Counted from the stretch's first letter, positions 8,892 through 17,443 are shown. The stretch is 39,435 nt of DNA from Alphaproteobacteria bacterium 65-37 (GCA_001897995.1 MKRV01000005.1:1-39435), one strand, 5' to 3'. The notes: generated by a model not told the origin, from the letters alone. Numbers and translations are program-made.

Positions 8892-9402
8892 GGAAATCGC
8901 CGACCTGCTCATGCCGTTGCAATCGGGCGTACCCGATGCCCGCTGGGTGCCGCAGGAGAATTTCCACGTGACCCTGTGCTTCGCCGGCGAAGTGCAGGGC
9001 GCCACGATGCGCGATCTCGAGGAGGAACTGTCCGACATCGAGGGACCGCCCTTCTCCGTGTCGATCGCCGGTGTCGAGCAGTTCAGCAGCGGCAAGCAGC
9101 CGCGCGTCCTAGTCGCCAGCGTCGAGCGCAGCGACCGGCTCGACTGGCTGCAGCAGAAGGTCTCGACCGTAGCCCGCAACTGCGGCATCGAGGTCGAGCG
9201 CCGCAAGTTCCGTCCGCACGTCACGCTTGCCCGCTTCGCAAGCAACGCCGAGACCGGCCACCACCTGGCGCAGTTCATGGCGAGCAACGGCACCTTCCGC
9301 GCCGATCCCTGGATCGCCGACCGCTTCGCCCTCTATTCGAGCCGCAGCGGCCGCAACGGAGCGATCTACACCGAGGAAGTGAGCTATCCGCTGACGTTCT
9401 GA
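8857..9402 (+). CDS. thpR: RNA 2',3'-cyclic phosphodiesterase (LigT/ThpR)
   Basis: A 181-residue 2H phosphoesterase that opens 2',3'-cyclic phosphate ends of RNA to 2'-phosphates. Both catalytic HxT motifs are present: His37-Val-Thr39 (NFHVTLCFAG) and His121-Val-Thr123 (FRPHVTLARF), set about 84 residues apart as in the family. The ATG lies within the last 35 bp of the esterase gene, suggesting translational coupling. It converges with the next gene, overlapping it by 19 bp. Confidence 0.93.
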   Translation: MPRLFVALPVPEEIADLLMPLQSGVPDARWVPQENFHVTLCFAGEVQGATMRDLEEELSDIEGPPFSVSIAGVEQFSSGKQPRVLVASVERSDRLDWLQQKVSTVARNCGIEVERRKFRPHVTLARFASNAETGHHLAQFMASNGTFRADPWIADRFALYSSRSGRNGAIYTEEVSYPLTF

Positions 9403-10112
9403 CCTTCGCCGGAAACAAGTTCGCGCGACAGCGAAAGAATAGCGCTCGCCGTCTCGGCCGGATGAAGCGTCGGATGCAAATGCGTGCCTTGCAGGTTCAC
9501 GACCGGCCAGCCGCGTCGCTGTGCTTCCGCGGTTGCATGATCATAGATCGGCGAGGCCTGAATGAAGCCGGCAGGCACATGGCTCCAATCGGCAAGCTCT
9601 ATTGCGTCGTCGAACCAACCGATATGCAGCCTGGGAAGCCCGTTCTCGAACTGGGCAAATGCCGCGGGATCGTTTGCCAGGACATCCAGACCGACGAGCG
9701 CCTTACGTTGCTGGTCGCGATCAAACCATCTCGACCAGATCGGAAGCATTCCGTCGGCTTCGACGAGCCCCTTAATGAAGTCGAGGAGGGCCGGTCTGAC
9801 AGGAAAGGCCGCACCTTGCGACGGGGGCACGTCTCCATCCACGATGATCACGCCCCGCGCGGGCACCTTGGTCGCCAGATCGGCAACGAGCGCACTTGCC
9901 GAACTGTGGCCCACCAGTATCGGTTCGCTGCAGGTGGTCAAGTGCTCGAGAAGCCGAGAAGTCCACCCCCTCCAGGATGGCGGCGGATAATCGCGAGCCA
10001 ACACATCCGGCACCTGGACGCCACATCCTGCCACCCGCAGGCATTCGGCCGTCGGCTCCCAGCTCGAAGCCCGAACCAAAGGCCCCGCCACAAGGATGAA
10101 TTGTGAGGGCAT
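9384..10112 (-). CDS. Alpha/beta hydrolase
   Basis: A 242-residue soluble hydrolase. FILVAGPLVRASSWEP forms the first strand and oxyanion region, GHSSAS is the nucleophile elbow (about residues 68-73), and a His near GTHLHP is the likely catalytic base. No signal peptide is seen. It resembles the short esterase-like AB_hydrolase group, but the substrate is unknown. GGAGA lies before the ATG. The gene overlaps thpR tail-to-tail by 19 bp and sits 33 bp downstream of the phosphotriesterase-family gene, so it may be the last gene of that operon. Confidence 0.85.
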   Translation of the reverse strand: MPSQFILVAGPLVRASSWEPTAECLRVAGCGVQVPDVLARDYPPPSWRGWTSRLLEHLTTCSEPILVGHSSASALVADLATKVPARGVIIVDGDVPPSQGAAFPVRPALLDFIKGLVEADGMLPIWSRWFDRDQQRKALVGLDVLANDPAAFAQFENGLPRLHIGWFDDAIELADWSHVPAGFIQASPIYDHATAEAQRRGWPVVNLQGTHLHPTLHPAETASAILSLSRELVSGEGQNVSG

Positions 10113-10145
10113 GAAATCTCCAAGAAATCTCGAAGACAGTGTTCT

Positions 10146-11192
10146 TCACACGAACGTCAGCAGCCGCCGTGGATTGTGCACCAGGATGGCGTCGATCTCG
10201 TCGTCGCTGTAGCCACGCCGCGTCATCATCGGCACGACGTTGCGGAAGATGTGGCCGTAGCCGTGGCCGCCGAAGCTCGCGAGACGCGTGCGGTAGCAGA
10301 TGTCGTGGCTGATCACGACACGGTCGAGGTGCCCCGCCGCGATCAGCGCGCGGATCAGCCTCAGCCGGGTGGCGTCGTTGGGCATGTCGATGTCGGACAG
10401 GCCGTAGTAGCTCGCCTCCTGGCCGAACAGGTCGAACTCGACCGTGACGCCGCTGTCGGCGAGCTTGAGCAGGCGCGGCTCGTCAAAGATCGTGCGGTCG
10501 ATGTGGCTGATGACCAAGCGCTCGGTCGGAAAACCCGCCGCCTTGGCGAAGTCGGCGACCTCCTGCGGCTGGTCGGGGTCGCGGCCGGGATGGACGTTGA
10601 TCGCCGCACCGGTCTCCTGTGCTGCGACGAATGCCGCCTGCATCACCCGCTTCTCGGTGTCGGTCCAGGGCGCCTGGCAGCCGATCTCGCCGATCATGCC
10701 GGCGCGCACGTCGGTGCCCCAGGCACCGTCGAGGATCTGGCCGATCATCTCGGCGGCGAAATCGTCGACCGCGCGGCCGTGATTCCGGGGATCCTGGTAG
10801 TCGTTGACGTAGTAGCCGCAGCCCATGACCAGGTGCACGCCGGTGCCGGCAGCGATGCGCTGCAGCCCTTTCGGGTCGGGTGAGAGGCCGCCGCAGGTCA
10901 GCTCGACGATGGCATCGCCGCCGTCGTGCTTCATCATCGCGACCTCGCGCGTGGCAAGGTCCTCGAGGTCGAGCATGTACTTGCGGCCGGTGCGTTTCAG
11001 CCCGTGGCCGTAGTTCATCTGCCAGACATTCTCGAGCGTGATCTCCGGACCGAGATCGTTGTCCGAGCGCGTGGCCGGCGGCCGGATGTCGCACAGAACG
11101 TGCTCGTGCATCAGGGTCCGGCCGAGCGCCTCGGGCTCGATCGGCCCGAGGACGGTCTGGATCTTTCCTTTGAGCTCTTTGCGGGTGATCAC
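10146..11192 (-). CDS. Phosphotriesterase-family metal hydrolase (PHP/lactonase type)
   Basis: A 348-residue amidohydrolase-superfamily TIM barrel with the full binuclear ligand set: His29 and His31 (LMHEH), Glu169 (MIGEIG), His201 (NVHPG), His230 (ISHID) and Asp297 (ISHDI). A bridging Glu in place of the carboxylated Lys of true phosphotriesterase is as in E. coli PHP. This argues for a lactone, ester or similar substrate. The GTG at 11192 is chosen because GGAG lies 11 bases upstream and homology begins soon after; an upstream in-frame extension overlaps the receptor gene and looks non-coding. The gene follows a Bug receptor (32 bp gap), so both may serve one catabolic route. Confidence 0.9.
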   Translation of the reverse strand: MITRKELKGKIQTVLGPIEPEALGRTLMHEHVLCDIRPPATRSDNDLGPEITLENVWQMNYGHGLKRTGRKYMLDLEDLATREVAMMKHDGGDAIVELTCGGLSPDPKGLQRIAAGTGVHLVMGCGYYVNDYQDPRNHGRAVDDFAAEMIGQILDGAWGTDVRAGMIGEIGCQAPWTDTEKRVMQAAFVAAQETGAAINVHPGRDPDQPQEVADFAKAAGFPTERLVISHIDRTIFDEPRLLKLADSGVTVEFDLFGQEASYYGLSDIDMPNDATRLRLIRALIAAGHLDRVVISHDICYRTRLASFGGHGYGHIFRNVVPMMTRRGYSDDEIDAILVHNPRRLLTFV

Positions 11193-11224
11193 GGTGCTGC
11201 CCACTCCACGGGTTACTCTACTGT

Positions 11225-12223
11225 TTACTGCGGCTCGAGCTTGGCGGCGTCGACGACCTTCTTCCACTTGGCGTATTCGGCCTTCATGTGGTTGGCGAGG
11301 TCCTCCGACGAGCCGCCGAGCTCGGCGGCGCCGGCATCGCGGATCTTCTTGATGATGTCGGGCGACTTCGACGCCTTCACCAGCTCGTCGCTCAGCTTCT
11401 TCACGACCTCGGCCGGCGTGCCGGCCGGTGCGGAAACGTACCACCAGGGTGCGGCGTCGAAGCCGGCGAAGCCCTGCTCGGCGATGGTCGGCACGTCGGG
11501 CAGCGAGAACCAGCGCTTGCCCGAGCTCACGCCCAACGCCCGCAACGCCCCTGACTGGATGTGCGGCAGGTAGGGCGGCAGATTGTCCATGGTGCTGGGA
11601 ATGTGCCCGGCCAGCAGGTCCTTCAGCACCAGCGAGCTGCCGCGATAGACGACATGCTCCACCTTGAAGCCGGCCAGCGACTGGAAATATTCCATCGCGA
11701 GATGGCCGGTGCCGCCGATCGCCGGCGAGCCGAAGCTCACCTTGTTGTCGCCCTGCTTCTTGCAGTACTCGACATACTCCTTGGCCGTCTTCACCGGCAT
11801 GCTGGGATGGACGGCGAGCACGTTCGCCACTTCGCCGAACAGTGCGACCGGCGCGAAGTCCTTCACGCTGTCGTAGGGCATGTTCTTGTAGAGGAACTGG
11901 TTGGTAACGGCGGTGCCCACCGTGCCGAGCAGCAGCGTGTAGCCGTCGGCCGGCGCCTTGGCGACGATCTCGGCACCGACATTGCCGCCGGCACCGCTCT
12001 TGTTGTCGACGACGACGGTCTGGCCCCAGACTTCCGTGAGATGCTGTGCCGCAATGCGGCCCAGGAGATCGGTCGTGCCGGCCGGCGCGAAGGGCACGAC
12101 CATGCGGATCTGCTTGTTCGGATAAGTCGCCTGCGCCCAGCCGTGGCGCGCCAGCATCGGCGCTGCCAGCGAGACGCCGGCTGCCCCTGCGATCACCCTG
12201 CGGCGGGTGATTTTATTGGTCAT
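11225..12223 (-). CDS. Bug-family tripartite tricarboxylate transporter substrate-binding protein
   Basis: A 332-residue periplasmic receptor. It has a Tat-like signal (TRRRVIAGAAGVSLAAP, cleavage near GWAQ) and then the Bug signature YPNKQIRMVVPFAPAGTTD. Further family segments are VVDNKSGAGGNVGAE, ADGYTLLLGT and a C-terminal helix. Bug proteins bind small carboxylates or related organics between two lobes and usually deliver them to TctA/TctB, but no TctAB genes lie in this window. GGGAGG precedes the ATG. It is upstream of the phosphotriesterase-family gene and divergent from the dimethylformamidase homologue 55 bp away. Confidence 0.93.
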   Translation of the reverse strand: MTNKITRRRVIAGAAGVSLAAPMLARHGWAQATYPNKQIRMVVPFAPAGTTDLLGRIAAQHLTEVWGQTVVVDNKSGAGGNVGAEIVAKAPADGYTLLLGTVGTAVTNQFLYKNMPYDSVKDFAPVALFGEVANVLAVHPSMPVKTAKEYVEYCKKQGDNKVSFGSPAIGGTGHLAMEYFQSLAGFKVEHVVYRGSSLVLKDLLAGHIPSTMDNLPPYLPHIQSGALRALGVSSGKRWFSLPDVPTIAEQGFAGFDAAPWWYVSAPAGTPAEVVKKLSDELVKASKSPDIIKKIRDAGAAELGGSSEDLANHMKAEYAKWKKVVDAAKLEPQ

Positions 12224-12278
12224 GGAAATCCTCCCTGAAATCGGGCGACACTATCGCCGACAAGAAGGGGAAACAAAA

Positions 12279-14432
12279 GTGACGGCAGCGTTGATCGGTT
12301 ACGCGGATCGCATCTCGGTCCGCAGCGGCGAGAAGATTTCCTTCAAGGTTTCGAGCGCGGGTCCTGGCCCCTACAACGCCACGCTGGTGCGCATCGTGCG
12401 CGGCGATCCCAATCCCGGCGGACCGCCGCCCAAGCTCGAGGATCACTCCGATCTGTTCGATGGCCGCTTCGCCTCGCGCGTCCAGCACGCCTGGACAGGT
12501 TCGTACGGCCTGGTCGAAAGCGCACGCAATGCGGCGCTGCCCGCCTCCCTCGCGGTCGAGGCGCTGATCTGGCCGACTTTGCCTGAAGACGGACCGCAGA
12601 CCGTCATCTCGCGACGCGATGCGACGAGCGGCGCGGGTTTCGCACTGGTGGCGACGCCCGAGGGCATGGCGCTCGAGATCGGGAAGCATCGCGTCGTCGT
12701 CGGCCGCAAGCTCAGGTCACGCGTCTGGTACCGCGTCTGGGCCAGTGCCGATCCCGAGACCGGCATCTTGCGCGTCGGCCAGCAGCCGCTGAAACGCGCC
12801 TTCGCCGCCGACGACGAAGGCGACGCCAAAGCTACGGTGAGCGGCGCGCTGTCCTTCGAGGCGGCGGCACCGCTGCTGATCGGCGCCGAGGCCGCGGCCG
12901 ATCGGCCTGCCGGGCGCTGCTTCAACGGCAAGATCGAGGCACCGCAGGTCGTGGGCTATGCGGCCTGGGATTTCGCACGCCGCATCGACTCCATGGAGAT
13001 CGAGGATACCGGCCCCAACGGCCTGCATGGCCGGCTGATCAACCTGCCGACGCGCGCCATGAAGGGCGCGGCCTGGACCGGCGCCGAGCGCGACTGGAAG
13101 CAGGCGCCGCACCACTACGCCGCCATCCACTTCCATGACGACGATCTGCACGATTGCGGCTGGCAGGACGATTTCAGCTTCACCGTGCCGAAGGAGATGA
13201 AGAGCGGCGTCTACGGCATGCAGCTCACCTGCGGCACACAACGCGACGTCATCCCGTTCTTCGTGCGGCCGCAGATGGGCAAGCCGCAGGCCAAGGTCTG
13301 CTACCTCGCCGCGACCTTCACCTATCAGGTCTATTCCAACTTCGCGCGCGGCATGTACGACGAGCCGTTTCGCCGCAAGGTCGCCGACTGGAAGGCCTAT
13401 CCGAACAATCCCGACGACCACGCGGATTACGGCCTCTCGACCTACAACAGCCATCGCGATGGCTCGGGCGTCAGCTACTCCTCGAGGCTGCGGCCGCTGC
13501 TCACCTGGCGGCCGAACTTCCTGTCCTTCAACGACGAGGCAGGCTCGGGTCTGCGTCACCTGCCGGCCGACACGCACCTCACCGGCTGGCTCGATCGCAT
13601 GGGCATCGCCTTCGACGTGATCACCGACCACGATCTCGACGAGAAGGGCGTGGAGCTGCTGGCATCCTACAAGGTGGTGCTGACCGGCTCGCATCCCGAG
13701 TATCACACCGCGGGCACGCTCGATGCATTGCAGGCCTATACCGAAACCGGCGGCCGGCTGATGTATCTCGGCGGCAACGGTTTCTACTGGCGTGTCGCGC
13801 TCTCGCCCAAGGTGCCGGGCGCCATCGAGGTGCGGCGCACCGAGGGCGGCATCCGCACCTGGGCCGCCGAGCCGGGCGAATACTACCACGCCTTCGACGG
13901 CGCCTATGGCGGCCTGTGGCGGCGCTCCGACCGGCCGCCCAATCTGCTCTGCGGCATCGGTTTTTCGAGCCAGGGAACGTTCGTGGGCGATTCCTACCGC
14001 CAGTCACGGGCGGCGCGCGACAATCGCCATGCCTGGGTGTTCGAGGGCGTGAAGGACGAGTTGTTCGGCGGCTACGGCTTCTCGGGCGGCGGTGCGGCGG
14101 GCTTCGAGCTCGACCGACTCGACCATCGCCTCGGCAGCCCGCTCAACGCCGTGGTGCTCGCTTCCTCGGAGGGCCATGACCGCAAGAACTTCGTGGTGGT
14201 GCACGAGGAGCGGCTGGGCTTCACGACGACCATTCCCGGCCAGACGCTCGAGGAGCTGATCCGCGCCGACATGACCTACATCGAGAAGCCCAAAGGCGGC
14301 GCCGTGTTCTCGGTGGGCTCGATCACCTACTGCGGCAGCCTGCCCCACAACGGCTTCGACAACGACGTGTCGCGACTCACCTTCAACGTCGTGAACCGCT
14401 TCGGCGAGCTCGGCCTCAAATGGCCCTTTTGA
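12279..14432 (+). CDS. N,N-dimethylformamidase large (beta) subunit-like amidohydrolase
   Basis: A 717-residue protein. About residues 85-255 look like a LamG/jellyroll domain; a central and C-terminal part matches the DMFase large-subunit domain (PFRRKVADWKAYP, LSTYNSHRDGSGVSYSSR, VLTGSHPEYHT). DMFase hydrolyses N,N-dimethylformamide to dimethylamine and formate using a mononuclear iron held by two Tyr and one Glu with a nearby His. The HxE in SHPEYHT (His472, Glu474) matches the spacing I recall for that His/Glu pair. The GTG at 12279 has AAGGGG upstream. No DMFase small-subunit gene lies beside it, so the substrate may be another amide. Confidence 0.87.
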   Translation: MTAALIGYADRISVRSGEKISFKVSSAGPGPYNATLVRIVRGDPNPGGPPPKLEDHSDLFDGRFASRVQHAWTGSYGLVESARNAALPASLAVEALIWPTLPEDGPQTVISRRDATSGAGFALVATPEGMALEIGKHRVVVGRKLRSRVWYRVWASADPETGILRVGQQPLKRAFAADDEGDAKATVSGALSFEAAAPLLIGAEAAADRPAGRCFNGKIEAPQVVGYAAWDFARRIDSMEIEDTGPNGLHGRLINLPTRAMKGAAWTGAERDWKQAPHHYAAIHFHDDDLHDCGWQDDFSFTVPKEMKSGVYGMQLTCGTQRDVIPFFVRPQMGKPQAKVCYLAATFTYQVYSNFARGMYDEPFRRKVADWKAYPNNPDDHADYGLSTYNSHRDGSGVSYSSRLRPLLTWRPNFLSFNDEAGSGLRHLPADTHLTGWLDRMGIAFDVITDHDLDEKGVELLASYKVVLTGSHPEYHTAGTLDALQAYTETGGRLMYLGGNGFYWRVALSPKVPGAIEVRRTEGGIRTWAAEPGEYYHAFDGAYGGLWRRSDRPPNLLCGIGFSSQGTFVGDSYRQSRAARDNRHAWVFEGVKDELFGGYGFSGGGAAGFELDRLDHRLGSPLNAVVLASSEGHDRKNFVVVHEERLGFTTTIPGQTLEELIRADMTYIEKPKGGAVFSVGSITYCGSLPHNGFDNDVSRLTFNVVNRFGELGLKWPF

Positions 14433-14901
14433 CCTGGGGCGTCAGCCGGTCGAGCAGGCCACGGCAGCCGACCTCGATCAGGCTGAGCGCGCGCTCGTAG
14501 TCGGGCTTCTGCAAACCGTAGGGGTCCTCGACGTCGAGGAAGCCGGCTGGCGGCCCGAAGCTCATCAGGAGCTTGGGCTTGTTGGCCAGCGCCCGCGGCG
14601 CCAGCCAGCGCAGGTCGGCGAGATGCTCCCGCGTCATCGCCAGCACGTGGTCGAAATGCACGACGTCCTCGGCGGTGACCTGGCGGGCCGAGTGGGCCGC
14701 GATGTCGTAGCCGCGCGCGGCCGCGACCGCCACGGCGATCGGCGTCGCCGGCTGGCCCGCCATGACGTCCGAGGTGCCCGCCGAGGCAATCTCGAAGGCA
14801 GCACCGAGGCCTGCGCGTTCGGCCATGCCGCGAAAGGCGCCCTCGGCCATGGGTGAGCGGCAGATATTGGCCGTGCAGACGAAAAGAACACCGACAGTCA
14901 T
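14416..14901 (-). CDS. Low-molecular-weight protein-tyrosine phosphatase family
   Basis: A 161-residue enzyme with the P-loop C-x5-R-S (Cys9-Thr-Ala-Asn-Ile-Cys14-Arg15-Ser16) near the N terminus and the general-acid Asp126 in DPYG. These are the hallmarks of LMW-PTP; the fold is shared with ArsC arsenate reductases. The two P-loop cysteines are typical of redox-sensitive LMW-PTPs. The ATG beginning MTVGVLFVCTANICRS is chosen because P-loop proteins start here; upstream frame is intergenic. It converges with the dimethylformamidase homologue, overlapping by 17 bp. Confidence 0.92.
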   Translation of the reverse strand: MTVGVLFVCTANICRSPMAEGAFRGMAERAGLGAAFEIASAGTSDVMAGQPATPIAVAVAAARGYDIAAHSARQVTAEDVVHFDHVLAMTREHLADLRWLAPRALANKPKLLMSFGPPAGFLDVEDPYGLQKPDYERALSLIEVGCRGLLDRLTPQVKRAI

Positions 14902-15016
14902 GATCCGGCACCCTATAGCATTATCCGCCCGGCTGGAATCATCCGGATGGATGACGCCGGAGCCGGAGGCGCCAGAAACAAGGCGTTTCCAATCACGTGG
15001 AACCACACGAGCACGG

Positions 15017-15075
15017 CGCTAGAGTGAAGGTATGCATCAGGATTTCGTGCCACCCGGCATCGCCGTGCTGACCGG
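15017..15075 (+). repeat. Partial duplicate of the sir2 promoter and first 15 codons (copy A)
   Basis: These 59 bases match 15688-15746 with about six substitutions, starting at CGCTAGAGT and ending at CTGACCGG. The copy includes the -10-like TAGAGT, the ATG (15032) and codons for MHQDFVPPGIAVLTG. It is followed by unrelated sequence leading to the VOC gene instead of the sirtuin. The offset between copies is 671 bp. Confidence 0.85.
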
Positions 15076-15142
15076 CGGTCGAAACCCGGAGGTTATTTCG
15101 AAATTCACCCATCGCAGAGCCAATGTAGGGGAGACAGTTCAA

Positions 15143-15562
15143 TTGATCGACCATGTCTACATTTCCGTGCTGAACATCGACAAGTCACTGGCCTTCTATT
15201 CGGAGGCCTTGAAGCCGCTCGGCTGGAAAGTATTTGGCAACTACGATTCGGCTTCGGGACCCAAAGGCGTGCCCGATCTCTACGGCATCGGGGACGATTC
15301 GTATGGCAGTGGCAAAGCGGTCGGCTCAAGCATTTGGCTACGCCGACGCAAACTAGGCGAGACGGGGCTGTATCTAGGGATCGTCTGCAATACCAACGAG
15401 TTGGTCGATGCCGCCTACGCCGCCGCAATCAAGGCGGGCGGAACTGACGAGGGCAAACCGGCAGATCGCACCTACTTCGCTCCCGGCTACTATGCCGCCA
15501 ACGTCGCTGACTTCGACGGTAATCGTCTTGAGTTCGTGCATAAAGCCTGGAACTCCAAGTAA
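15143..15562 (+). CDS. VOC (glyoxalase/dioxygenase-fold) family protein
   Basis: A 139-residue single-module VOC protein. IDHVYISVLNIDKSLAFYSEAL is the first beta-alpha-beta, and AANVADFDGNRLEFVHK near the end is the usual DPDGN-E-type metal-strand motif, with Glu from RLEF. The TTG at 15143 is preferred because GGGGAG lies about nine bases upstream and VOC homology begins at the next codon. The frame is also open and in phase back to ATG 15032, inside a duplicated sirtuin start, so a 176-residue chimera is possible. Base use is less GC-rich than the neighbours, consistent with acquisition. Substrate unknown. Confidence 0.82.
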   Translation: MIDHVYISVLNIDKSLAFYSEALKPLGWKVFGNYDSASGPKGVPDLYGIGDDSYGSGKAVGSSIWLRRRKLGETGLYLGIVCNTNELVDAAYAAAIKAGGTDEGKPADRTYFAPGYYAANVADFDGNRLEFVHKAWNSK

Positions 15563-15687
15563 CGCCCGTAAGGCCAAGTAAGAGATTCAGAGGCTATATC
15601 TGCTTGCGCTCGAATGGATACGCGTTGTTACAGGTAGCTCCGCTCTCGGCATCGCGCGCCCGACTGATTAAAGTCGACGACGCGATA

Positions 15688-15746
15688 CGCTAGAGTAAGG
15701 GCATGCATCAGGATTTCCTGCCGCCCGGCATTGCCGTGCTGACCGG
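15688..15746 (+). repeat. Sir2 promoter-start region (copy B, intact gene)
   Basis: This is the partner of 15017-15075 and leads into the intact sirtuin frame. TAGAGT (15691-15696) lies six bases before the ATG at 15703, with no ribosome-binding site between, consistent with a leaderless transcript. Confidence 0.8.
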
Positions 15747-16437
15747 TGCCGGCATCTCAAAGGAAAGCGGCATCGACACTTTTCGCGACGAGGGCGGGCT
15801 GTGGACCCAGGTCGACCTGGAAGAGGTCGCGACCCTCGAGGCGTGGTTCCGCAACAAGAAAAAGGTGCTCGACTTCTACAACGACACCCGGCGCAGCTTC
15901 CGCGCCGCCGGCATCGTCCCCAATGCCGCACACGAGGCGCTGGCCCGGCTGGAGCACGACTACGAAGGCGAGGTCACGATCATCACCCAGAACATCGACC
16001 TGCTGCACGAGCAGGCCGGCTCGCGACGGGTGCTCCACATGCATGGCCGCGACGGCGAGGTCCGCTGCATGGCCTGCGAGACCGTTTTCGCCTCCGATGA
16101 CGACCTCACCGTGCAGTCGGTCTGTCCGAACTGCCAGGCTATCGGCGAGCTCAGGCCCAACATCGTCTGGTTCGGCGAGATGCCGCTCCATCTCGAGGAG
16201 ATTTACGAGGTGCTGGAGCGCTGCGGCCTGTTCCTGGCGATCGGCACGTCCGGCGAGGTCTATCCTGCCGCAGGCTTCGTGCTGCATGTCCGCCGCCGTC
16301 AGCCGCGCGCCCATACCGTCGAGCTCAACCTCGAACCGACCGGCAACAAGAACCTGTTCCATGAGCACCTCTACGGTCCCGCGACCGAGATCGTGCCACC
16401 CTACGTCGCGCGCATCCTGAAACACGGTTGGCGATGA
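15703..16437 (+). CDS. cobB: NAD-dependent protein deacylase, sirtuin CobB type
   Basis: A 244-residue sirtuin that removes acyl groups from lysines using NAD+. It shows GAGIS (15-19), FRDEGGLW (27-34), TQNID (95-99), catalytic His114 in HMHG, four zinc Cys (122, 125, 141, 144), VWFGEMP and IGTSGEVYPAAGF. The overall pattern follows E. coli CobB closely. In CobB/SIRT5 a Tyr-x2-Arg pair selects acidic acyl groups; here the segment is FYNDTRRSF, so Tyr59 is kept, the Arg position is Thr62 and Arg63 is displaced by one. Acyl preference is therefore uncertain. The APH-fold gene follows 22 bp downstream. Confidence 0.95.
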   Translation: MHQDFLPPGIAVLTGAGISKESGIDTFRDEGGLWTQVDLEEVATLEAWFRNKKKVLDFYNDTRRSFRAAGIVPNAAHEALARLEHDYEGEVTIITQNIDLLHEQAGSRRVLHMHGRDGEVRCMACETVFASDDDLTVQSVCPNCQAIGELRPNIVWFGEMPLHLEEIYEVLERCGLFLAIGTSGEVYPAAGFVLHVRRRQPRAHTVELNLEPTGNKNLFHEHLYGPATEIVPPYVARILKHGWR

Positions 16438-16459
16438 CGCAGGGGCGTCGAGGCGGGCG

Positions 16460-17443
16460 ATGACCGGTTCCGACGCCACGATCAAGCCGGCCTTCGTTCT
16501 CGACCTCGCGCAAGCGCAGGCGATCGTCGACCGCTTCGCGCCGCGATCCCGGGTCGTGTCCCTGGAGGAGCTGCACGGCGGTGCGATCAGCCGCGTCTAT
16601 GGCGTGGCCTGCACCGATGAATCATCGCCCGACCTCGTCATCAAGACCTATCCCGAATTGCTGCACTGGAAGCTGGCCAAAGAAGTCTTCCTGTATCGAT
16701 ACCTCGCCGGCAACAAGCATCTGCCGGTGCCTCGCGTCCTCTGGCACGACGACTCGAGAACGATCGTGCCTCTCGCCGTGCTCGTCCTGACCCGGCTGGA
16801 CGGGCAGATCCTGCAGCCCCTCGAGGCCTCCCTGAGCGACGACGATCTGTTCGGCCTTTACGCACAGATGGGACGGACCCTGCGCCACTTCCACGACGTC
16901 CGAATGGCTGCCTTCGGTTACCTGGTGGGCGGCGGCGTCAAGGACCCGCATGCGAGCAACGACGCGTACATGCTCTTCCAGTTCGACAAGAAGCTGCGGG
17001 AATTCAGGCAGTGCGGCGGGAGCGAAGCCCTGGCTGCCCGCATGGCGCGCCACGTGGCGGCCGGTGCGCATCTGCTGAAGGCCTCCGCCTTGCCCGTCTT
17101 CTGTCATGACGATTTTCACACCGGCAACGTCCTGGTGAGGCACGAGGCCGGCGCCCGCTGGCAGCTCACCGGTGTCGTCGACGTGGAGAACGCCGTCGCC
17201 GGCGACCCGCTGCTCGATATCGCCAAGACACTTCTCTACAGCGTCGGCGAGAGCCTGCCGAAGCGGAACGGCCTTCTGGCCGGCTACGGCCCGATCGACC
17301 GCCCGCAATGGCAAGCGGCGGTCGATCTCTACCGGATGTATCACGCGCTCGAATGGTGGGACTGGACGGCATCCATCGGCGGGACCCCACCGGACTGGCT
17401 GATCGGCGAGATGGAGCGGGTCACGGCGGTGGACATTCGATAG
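16460..17443 (+). CDS. Aminoglycoside phosphotransferase (APH)-fold kinase
   Basis: A 327-residue protein of the APH/choline-kinase group. It has a nucleotide-loop region (HGGAISRVYGV, about 39-49), a Lys62 in VIKTYP, the catalytic-loop motif HDDFHTGNVL (216-225), and a metal-binding DVE (241-243) in place of DFG. The substrate cannot be read; such proteins phosphorylate aminoglycosides, homoserine, choline, sugars and others, and most chromosomal ones are metabolic kinases. The gene is 22 bp after the sirtuin gene and probably co-transcribed with it. Confidence 0.88.
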   Translation: MTGSDATIKPAFVLDLAQAQAIVDRFAPRSRVVSLEELHGGAISRVYGVACTDESSPDLVIKTYPELLHWKLAKEVFLYRYLAGNKHLPVPRVLWHDDSRTIVPLAVLVLTRLDGQILQPLEASLSDDDLFGLYAQMGRTLRHFHDVRMAAFGYLVGGGVKDPHASNDAYMLFQFDKKLREFRQCGGSEALAARMARHVAAGAHLLKASALPVFCHDDFHTGNVLVRHEAGARWQLTGVVDVENAVAGDPLLDIAKTLLYSVGESLPKRNGLLAGYGPIDRPQWQAAVDLYRMYHALEWWDWTASIGGTPPDWLIGEMERVTAVDIR

